Assembly: GCA_026396015.1 (NCBI GenBank)
Contig: JAPLXP010000011.1
Coordinates: forward strand, 1-64,000
Source of the DNA: Candidatus Nomurabacteria bacterium
GTDB lineage: Bacteria; Patescibacteria; Paceibacteria; UBA9973
Length of the DNA stretch: 64,000 bases
Direction of reading: 5' to 3'
Below, in pieces: positions 58,763-64,000 of the stretch. The notes beneath the pieces are model-generated. The model was not told the origin of the DNA and did no database searches. It saw only the letters and a list, made by a program, of their open reading frames with translations. A program made the position numbers and the translations under genes. How positions within the stretch are numbered: position 1 is the stretch's first letter; each line of letters opens with the position of its first letter.

Positions 58763-59944
58763 TTAAAATATATCTTTGCGCTTAATGGTCATAGCCTCCA
58801 TCATGATCATTGGATCACAAGGGCCGTCCTCAACCTTACAATAACCCAGAAAATCTGCACCCATCAGGCCCACCACCTCACACTCATTTTTAAATAGCCC
58901 AGAAAGGTCTGTATTTTTCTCGGAGAAAATACTCAAGAACCAAGAGTGAACATCCTTATTCATCAAAATAAATACAGCAGAAGGTATTATCTTTGGCTCT
59001 GGGATAGTCTTGATCGCCTCAATCAGGTCTTCTGACCACATTTTTCGTATCGGAGATAGAGCCTTGTCCATCTTTTCTCGCTCTTTGGATTCTAATGTGC
59101 CCTCCTGATACATTGAAAACAATGATTCAATCTCTTTTACATCTTTGTTAAGCCACTTCTTCAAATATCTAAAAAATGTCTGTCTTCCAAATGGGAAAGA
59201 TATAATATTCTTAGGAATACCGTCTAGTATAATAGATACATCAGTGACTTCACCTCCGACATCCACAATCATGAATGAATCAGTGTTGTGATACTTGTCT
59301 CTAGCAGTCAGATACAATGATGACATCGCTGAACTAAAATAAAATGGAATTTCATGAAATGTAGATTTAATCACATCCTCAATGGACTTTATGCATTTTT
59401 TTGAAGCAAGAGTCAGGATCATATCCATCTCTACAGATTTTGTCTTTTTGTCTATCGGGTCAGCAACTACATACCCATTGAGCTTTACTTGTACGATATC
59501 CTTGCCTATTATGATTACTCCATTTTCATCTTCGCCGTACAGCTTCTCGTGTACTTTTTTTATCTTGTGTGACTCCTGACTTAGTATTTTTTTCAATAAT
59601 CCGTCTTTGAATACAAACGGATACTTTTCTTCAAAAAGAATATGCCTGGTCTCTGATAGATACCATGGTGAAGATAATATAATAGATATTTTATCCGGAG
59701 CACCTGCACCAGAAGTAGCGATGTGATTAGACACATCTTTTAATGTTCGGATCATATCATCCATAAATACACCAAAATCCAACTTGTCTTGGAATGGGAT
59801 ATCTTGTCTGTATGACTTTATTATTTTAGGAATCTTCTTTGTATCAGAAGAGAAATCAACAAGAGAACCACCAACAGAATCAGATCCTATGTCAAAAATT
59901 GCAACTATTTTTTTTGTATCTTTTTTAAGAAATGAAAATTGCAT
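58763..59944 (-). CDS. FtsA/PilM-like actin-fold ATPase
   Basis: A 393-residue protein. VAIFDIGSDSVGGSLVDF (phosphate 1, about 14-31) and MIVDVGGEVTDVSIIL (phosphate 2, about 225-240) place it in the actin-like ATPase group with FtsA, PilM and their relatives. In pilus systems PilM sits inside the membrane and contacts membrane partners. Its gene is adjacent to the baseplate-J-like membrane protein. A TATAAT box lies 11 bases before its start. Confidence 0.72.
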   Translation of the reverse strand: MQFSFLKKDTKKIVAIFDIGSDSVGGSLVDFSSDTKKIPKIIKSYRQDIPFQDKLDFGVFMDDMIRTLKDVSNHIATSGAGAPDKISIILSSPWYLSETRHILFEEKYPFVFKDGLLKKILSQESHKIKKVHEKLYGEDENGVIIIGKDIVQVKLNGYVVADPIDKKTKSVEMDMILTLASKKCIKSIEDVIKSTFHEIPFYFSSAMSSLYLTARDKYHNTDSFMIVDVGGEVTDVSIILDGIPKNIISFPFGRQTFFRYLKKWLNKDVKEIESLFSMYQEGTLESKEREKMDKALSPIRKMWSEDLIEAIKTIPEPKIIPSAVFILMNKDVHSWFLSIFSEKNTDLSGLFKNECEVVGLMGADFLGYCKVEDGPCDPMIMMEAMTIKRKDIF

Positions 59945-59966
59945 ATTGTAGTTTTATTATACTACA

Positions 59967-60056
59967 AATTAGGTTTTAGTAGCTAGGTTCTAGGGACTAA
60001 GGACACAACAAATTATGAAATTACTAGCAACTAATTACTAGAAACTACAACCTAAT
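59967..60056. repeat. Dispersed CTAG-rich intergenic repeat, copy 2
   Basis: Imperfect repeats such as TAGTAGCTAGGTTCTAG and CTAGCAACTAATTACTAG, similar to 56457-56514. Located between alaS and the FtsA-like gene; its end runs into the alaS stop. Confidence 0.5.
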
Positions 60057-61845
60057 CTAGTATTCCTTTTATTCGACGAACACCAGCTGATGATGCTTCT
60101 TCTTTTTGTAGTTTGAAATGACCTATCTTTTTTGTATTGGTCACATGAGGACCACCACAGAATTCGATACTGAATTCTGAGTGCCCCCTCGCCTTTACAA
60201 GGAGAGGGTCGGGGTGAGGTGCGTCTTCTATAAAGTATACAGATACCATATCTGGGTATTTTGCACCGAATTCCATCTGGGCGCCGATCTTTTCGGCTTC
60301 CTCACGAGGTAGCTCACGGCGGATTACATTCAATCCAGCATTTATCTTTTCATTTACGATATCTTCTACCTTTTTCTTCTCTTCATCTGTCATCTTGCGG
60401 TCAAATGTGAAGTCTATACGGAGTCTTTCTTCTGTGATATTACTACCTCTTTGTTTTACTTCTGCGCCGAGGACTTGTTGTAGTGCAGCTAGCAACAAAT
60501 GGTGTGCTGTGTGAAGGCTGATTGTCTTTTCATTATGATTGGCGAGGCCTCCTTTGAACATTCCTGCAGATGCAGTCTGAGAAAGCTTTTGGTGTTCAGC
60601 CATTTTAACTTTAAAATCTTCCAGATCAATAGTTTGGCCTTTTTCTGCTGCCAATTCAAGAGTGAGCTCTATCGGAAAGCCGTAAGTAGTAGCAAGAATA
60701 AAAGGATCAGTTCCTTTTTCGAATTCTTTTAGACCAGAATCAAGAGTATTTTTAAATTTTTCTATTTCATCTATGATTATTTTATAATTACTCGCTTTAA
60801 TGTTTAAGAGTTCGGGGTAAGCATCTTTATATGTATCAACAAAATTAGAAAGTATGGCTGTTATATTTTCTAAAACATAACCGATTGGATTGTAGCCTAT
60901 TTTATTTAAATGAACCCAGGCACGCCTTATTAATCTTCGCATAACATATCCCGTGTCTTTATTTGACGGAATAACACCGTCAGAAGCCATTAATAAAACA
61001 GCACGTAAATGGTCTAATATTATTCGTGCACTTTTTTCATTGTAATTACGGCAATTATTTCTAAAATCTTCCATGTCTGCAGAAAAAAGATCAGTTTCGT
61101 ATGCACTTTTTTCTCCTTGCATCACGGCTGTCATACGTTCGAGCCCTGCTCCAGTATCCACATTTTTCTGCTTCAGTTTTCCAATGACTTTTCCATCCTT
61201 CTTTTCATATTCCATGAATACATCATTCCAGATTTCGATTACAGTTTCTTTTTTAACTGCAGCTAAAAATCCTTCATGATCAAGGTCGCCAGTATTGCCT
61301 ACCATATCGTAAAACATCTCAGAACAAGGACCACATGGGCCGTTGTCGCCAGGACTCCACCAGTTGTCATCAGCTGGCAGTGCATAAATGCGATTCTCTG
61401 GAATGCCCATCTTCATCCAGATATCTTTTGATTCTTGGTCATACGGAGCATTCTCATCGCCTTCGAAAATCGACACGTATAGGCGATTTTTATCTAGTCT
61501 GAGACCTTCTTCTTTAGAAGTCAGGAATTCATAAGACCAAGTGATAGCTTCGTCTTTAAAGTAATCACCCAGTGACCAGTTCCCCATCATTTCAAAGAAT
61601 GAAAAATGGCGATTATCCCCGATATCTTCAAGGTCTCCTGTGCGGACACATTTTTGAATATCAGCTATTCTTTTGCCCATTGGATGCTCTTGGCCGAGTA
61701 GATATGGCACAAGAGGTTGCATACCTGCAGTATTAAAAAGGACTGAGGGATCATTCTCAGGCACGAGTGATGCACTAGGTATTATTTTATGGCCTCTTTT
61801 TTCAAAAAAGGCTAAGAATCTTGAGCGAATTTCATTTGATTGCAT
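60052..61845 (-). CDS. alaS: Alanyl-tRNA synthetase, short form with palindromic insert
   Basis: Charges tRNA-Ala. The 597-residue protein has the class II core (SNEIRSRFLAFFEKRGHKII (20), NTAGMQPLVPYL, QKCVRTGDLEDIG), the tRNA-binding middle, and the editing domain with HTAHHLL and CGGPHV (about 470-580). The C-Ala domain of the 875-residue E. coli enzyme is missing. Odd: residues about 540-555 (APHPDPLLVKARGHSE) between the editing strands are encoded by a palindrome and have no counterpart in other AlaS proteins I know. A -10 box lies 6 bases before the start. Confidence 0.94.
   Translation of the reverse strand: MQSNEIRSRFLAFFEKRGHKIIPSASLVPENDPSVLFNTAGMQPLVPYLLGQEHPMGKRIADIQKCVRTGDLEDIGDNRHFSFFEMMGNWSLGDYFKDEAITWSYEFLTSKEEGLRLDKNRLYVSIFEGDENAPYDQESKDIWMKMGIPENRIYALPADDNWWSPGDNGPCGPCSEMFYDMVGNTGDLDHEGFLAAVKKETVIEIWNDVFMEYEKKDGKVIGKLKQKNVDTGAGLERMTAVMQGEKSAYETDLFSADMEDFRNNCRNYNEKSARIILDHLRAVLLMASDGVIPSNKDTGYVMRRLIRRAWVHLNKIGYNPIGYVLENITAILSNFVDTYKDAYPELLNIKASNYKIIIDEIEKFKNTLDSGLKEFEKGTDPFILATTYGFPIELTLELAAEKGQTIDLEDFKVKMAEHQKLSQTASAGMFKGGLANHNEKTISLHTAHHLLLAALQQVLGAEVKQRGSNITEERLRIDFTFDRKMTDEEKKKVEDIVNEKINAGLNVIRRELPREEAEKIGAQMEFGAKYPDMVSVYFIEDAPHPDPLLVKARGHSEFSIEFCGGPHVTNTKKIGHFKLQKEEASSAGVRRIKGILD
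60183..60224 (-). repeat. Palindromic element inside alaS
   Basis: CCCTC-g-CCTT (60186-60195) pairs with AAGG-a-GAGGG (60199-60208), followed by GGGTGAGGTGCG. On the minus strand it encodes PHPDPLLVKARG, the reading of a widespread repeat family. Confidence 0.65.
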
Positions 61846-61871
61846 TTACATAATATAGCAAAAATAAGCGC

Positions 61872-61908
61872 AAATTAAAACACCCTCGTATTGAGGGTGT
61901 TTTAATTT
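61872..61908 (-). terminator. Terminator after mgtC-like gene
   Basis: A perfect 16-bp palindrome (AAATTAAAACACCCTC and its complement) with a 5-base loop and T-rich end. It sits at the stop of the mgtC-like gene, just before alaS. Confidence 0.9.
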
Positions 61909-62392
61909 AGTTATTGTCTTCAAAATAGTCTGCTTTAAAATAATCACTTTTCTTTATCTGCTCTTCAATGAACCATAGTACTACAAAGATAAACAATGTC
62001 ATGAAAGTAGCTATGATTGCGAGCTTTGTCATACCGAATCCTGCTGCCATACCAATACCAGCAGACACCCATAATCCAGTAGCAGTAGTCAGACCCATTA
62101 GCTTTGAATCACGAGTCACAATCAATCCAGTACCAATGAATCCTACACCGACGAGGATATTACCTACGAGATATAGTGGATTCATACCTGTAAAGTAGCT
62201 GTACTGCTGGATCATCTGATCAGAAATGATAACAAATAATGCTGCACCCATAGATACGAGTGCATATGTACGCATACCAGCAGTCTTGTGTGCCCATACA
62301 CGCTCCATACCGATAATCATACCCAAGAAAAGTGCCACAACTAAACGACTTATAATATCCATTGTTTGAGGATCAAAAAAATGTTGTATCAT
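61907..62392 (-). CDS. MgtC/SapB-family membrane protein
   Basis: A 161-residue protein with four to five membrane helices (VVALFLGMIIGMERVWAHK, ALVSMGAALFVIIS, GVGFIGTGLIVTR, TGLWVSAGIGMAAGFGM, FMTLFIFVVLWFI). The motif G-x-E-R in helix 1 and GTGLI match MgtC. It has only the membrane domain, not the cytoplasmic ACT-like half. MgtC proteins act in magnesium-limited growth and pathogen survival; role here unknown. The -10 box lies 6 bases before the start. Confidence 0.85.
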   Translation of the reverse strand: MIQHFFDPQTMDIISRLVVALFLGMIIGMERVWAHKTAGMRTYALVSMGAALFVIISDQMIQQYSYFTGMNPLYLVGNILVGVGFIGTGLIVTRDSKLMGLTTATGLWVSAGIGMAAGFGMTKLAIIATFMTLFIFVVLWFIEEQIKKSDYFKADYFEDNN

Positions 62393-62410
62393 TTTTTTAT
62401 TATAACACTT

Positions 62411-63499
62411 TTACTGAACGATTCCACCACCAAGACACACGTTGTTGTCGTATATTACGATAGATTGACCAGGTGACACTAGGATAGAATTGTCGAATAT
62501 TACCTTGATATTACTACCTACTGTTGCCAACACACAATTCAAAAATTCACCGTGATATCTGATCTGTGCTGTGTACCTGCCTGTCCGGTAGGCAGGTTTT
62601 TTGTTTTCAATCACAGAAACATTTTGTATATTTGAATTTATGAGTGTGTATTCTTTATTTGAATCACCACCCCCTGCCCCCTCCTCAGAAAGGCAGGGGT
62701 TATTGGATACTATAATAGTATTTTTATTTATGTCTTTTGATATTACATAATATGGCTCGTCGTTTACGCCCTTCACTGTAATAGTAAATCCATGACGTTC
62801 ACCCAGAGTAAAGAACACTGCACCATCATGGTATCCAATTACTTCTCCATCAACATTTAATACATCACCATTTTGGGGTTCGATGTAATGAGACAGGAAA
62901 TCTTTCATATCAAGGGGTCCCAGGAAGCACACACCCTGAGAATCCTTCTTTACTGCAGTTGGAAGCTTGTATTTCAATGCCAGTTTTCGAACTTCAGTTT
63001 TTGGTAGATGGCCAATCGGGAAAAGAGTATGATCTAGGTCGTCGCTGTTTAGGGTCCACAGAAAATATGACTGATCTTTTGATTCATCATTTCCTTTTAC
63101 CAATTTATTATTTATATTTTGTGCATAGTGGCCAGTAGCGATAAAGTCTACACCTTGTGATTTAGCAAAATTCCAAAAAACACCAAATTTTACTTCACGA
63201 TTACACATCACGTCTGGATTTGGAGTACGACCCAATTTGTATTCAGAAATCATATAGTCGGCTACACCTTTTTTGTAAGCCTCTTCACCGTCGCATTCTA
63301 AGAATGGTATATCAAGATGTGCACATACGCGCATCGCGTCGCGGCGCTCATCGCGCCATGTACATTCAATAAAATCAGGCTGCCAGGTACGAATAAAAAC
63401 CCCGACTACTTTGTAGCCTTGATCCTTTAGTAATGCAGCAGATACAGAAGAATCAACTCCACCACTCACACCGACAAATACTGTTTTTTGATTTTCCAT
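62411..63499 (-). CDS. mnmA: tRNA-specific 2-thiouridylase MnmA, with two palindromic inserts
   Basis: Makes 2-thiouridine at the wobble base of certain tRNAs. FVGVSGGVDSSVSAALL is the PP-loop ATP site, DVMCNREVKFG (about 97-107) carries the first catalytic Cys, and QGVCFLGP (about 190-197) the second. The C-terminal part has HDGAVFFTLGERHGF. Odd: residues about 273-284 (CLSEEGAGGGDSN) and the stretch KKPAYRTGRYTAQ near residue 308 come from two palindromic elements. They fall in the C-terminal beta-barrel domain, not in the catalytic part. 362 residues, family size. Confidence 0.94.
   Translation of the reverse strand: MENQKTVFVGVSGGVDSSVSAALLKDQGYKVVGVFIRTWQPDFIECTWRDERRDAMRVCAHLDIPFLECDGEEAYKKGVADYMISEYKLGRTPNPDVMCNREVKFGVFWNFAKSQGVDFIATGHYAQNINNKLVKGNDESKDQSYFLWTLNSDDLDHTLFPIGHLPKTEVRKLALKYKLPTAVKKDSQGVCFLGPLDMKDFLSHYIEPQNGDVLNVDGEVIGYHDGAVFFTLGERHGFTITVKGVNDEPYYVISKDINKNTIIVSNNPCLSEEGAGGGDSNKEYTLINSNIQNVSVIENKKPAYRTGRYTAQIRYHGEFLNCVLATVGSNIKVIFDNSILVSPGQSIVIYDNNVCLGGGIVQ
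62575..62597 (-). repeat. Palindromic element 2 inside mnmA
   Basis: ACCTGCCT (62575-62582) pairs with AGGCAGGT (62590-62597) around GTCCGGT. It matches the type of CCTGCC...GGCAGG palindromes dispersed in many Patescibacteria genomes, to my knowledge. Confidence 0.6.
62661..62699 (-). repeat. Palindromic element 1 inside mnmA
   Basis: GAATCACCACCCCC followed by CCCCTGCC/GGCAGGGG (62671-62678, 62692-62699). It is nearly identical over about 25 bases to part of the PaaX-gene element, but relative to the reading frame it lies in the opposite orientation. Confidence 0.72.
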
Positions 63500-63505
63500 A
63501 TATTT

Positions 63506-64000
63506 TTATGAAGATGTTTCCCATCTTGCAAAGATACCACAAGGTAACAATTTATCACTACCTGATTCTGCGATAGCAAGTTCCCCACTCTCTATTTCAC
63601 CACCATAATTAGCCATCATGTCTTTTAGAATATTTGCATATGCAATAGCAGAGTAACCAGCGGTATATCCATTGAGTATTATAGCAATTGGCTTGTCGGA
63701 TAATACTTGCTGACATAGATCTATAAGCTCAGCAAAATGTTCTTCAATCTTCCAGAGCTCATCTTTTGGACCATGACCAAAAGCCGGAGGATCCATGATT
63801 ATACAATCATATCTATTACCTCGTTTGATCTCACGACGTAGGAATGCAATACAGTCATCTACTATCCATCGTACCGGTGCGTCTGTCAGACCTGAGACTT
63901 CAGCATTCTCACGTGCCCATGACACAGCAGACTTTGATGCGTCCACATGGACAACCTCTGCACCTGCACGTGCGGAAGCTAAGGTAGCACCACCTGTATA
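63506..64000 (-). CDS. SAM-dependent methyltransferase, RlmI-like (5' end outside window)
   Basis: The reading frame continues to the right edge of the window: from YTGGATLASARAGAEVVHVDAS onwards (SAM site motif I, read in parts) to SWARENAEVSG, MDPPAFGHGPK (motif IV) and the end. The pattern DASKSAVSWARENA followed by D-P-P-A-F is typical of 23S rRNA m5C1962 methyltransferase RlmI and its relatives. 164 residues are visible. It lies 6 bases before mnmA, so both tRNA and rRNA modification enzymes share an operon. Confidence 0.8.
   Translation of the reverse strand, partial: YTGGATLASARAGAEVVHVDASKSAVSWARENAEVSGLTDAPVRWIVDDCIAFLRREIKRGNRYDCIIMDPPAFGHGPKDELWKIEEHFAELIDLCQQVLSDKPIAIILNGYTAGYSAIAYANILKDMMANYGGEIESGELAIAESGSDKLLPCGIFARWETSS

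Noticed and set aside
1..64000. Alternative genetic code (UGA as Gly), known from some Patescibacteria and their phages
   Set aside because: Conserved genes of host and prophage read without internal UGA, so the standard code suffices.

Overview
The window looks like the chromosome of a streamlined Patescibacteria (Candidate Phyla Radiation) bacterium, probably Parcubacteria-like. This is inferred from gene style, not from a database search. The signs are: a compact block of ribosomal and core genes; very short versions of normally longer enzymes (alanyl-tRNA synthetase without its C-terminal domain, a 460-residue SpeA-type decarboxylase, MgtC reduced to its membrane half); many small anchored proteins of unknown role; almost no Shine-Dalgarno sequences; and a TATAAT-type -10 box that often lies only 6-12 bases before the start codon. 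The standard genetic code fits every gene.

Left host segment (1-6082): DoxX-type membrane protein (cut by the window edge), RsmI, a small membrane protein, a DUF4015-type glycosidase-like protein, an S41 protease, L9, L27 and two anchored proteins, one with a CAP domain.

Prophage (6083-43081, about 37 kb): it is bounded by a perfect 15-bp direct repeat (AGTGTCGCACAATAT), with a tyrosine integrase near the right end. All its genes are on the plus strand. The early and replication part (6271-13292) has a RecA-like ATPase, a dense structured-RNA block with a possible pseudoknot and a tRNA-Leu-like fold, a lambda-O-type replication initiator carrying a probable origin inside its own gene, a C5 methyltransferase, a phage-encoded S-adenosylmethionine synthetase and a ParB-methyltransferase fusion. 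The head module (13292-23330) has terminase, a portal-MuF fusion, HK97-type protease and capsid, and connectors. The tail module (23335-30075) has the tail tube, a -1 frameshifted chaperone pair, a short tape measure, the tail tip and a polyglycine-rich fibre protein. A holin/amidase lysis set follows (30509-31591). It looks like a complete siphovirus.

Prasing the cargo (31673-41416): between lysis and integrase lies a tight operon of Fic protein, type III methylase, type III restriction helicase-nuclease, PHP-plus-SMC-like ATPase (TrlF-like), Cas4-like nuclease and a tiny acidic protein, with its own host-style promoter. This is probably a defence cassette carried by the prophage. MetK could supply SAM to the three DNA methyltransferases of the element.

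Right host segment (43082-64000): mostly minus-strand core genes. They are an HI0933-type flavoprotein, SpeA-like decarboxylase, DnaJ, DnaK, two very AT-rich unknown genes, a PaaX-type regulator, GrpE, the alpha-operon block (S9, L13, L17, RpoA, S4, S11, S13, L36, IF-1), a baseplate-J-like membrane protein with an FtsA/PilM-like ATPase, AlaS, MgtC-like protein, MnmA and a methyltransferase cut by the window end. Palindromic repeat elements are inserted in frame in at least three of these genes (PaaX-like, AlaS, MnmA).
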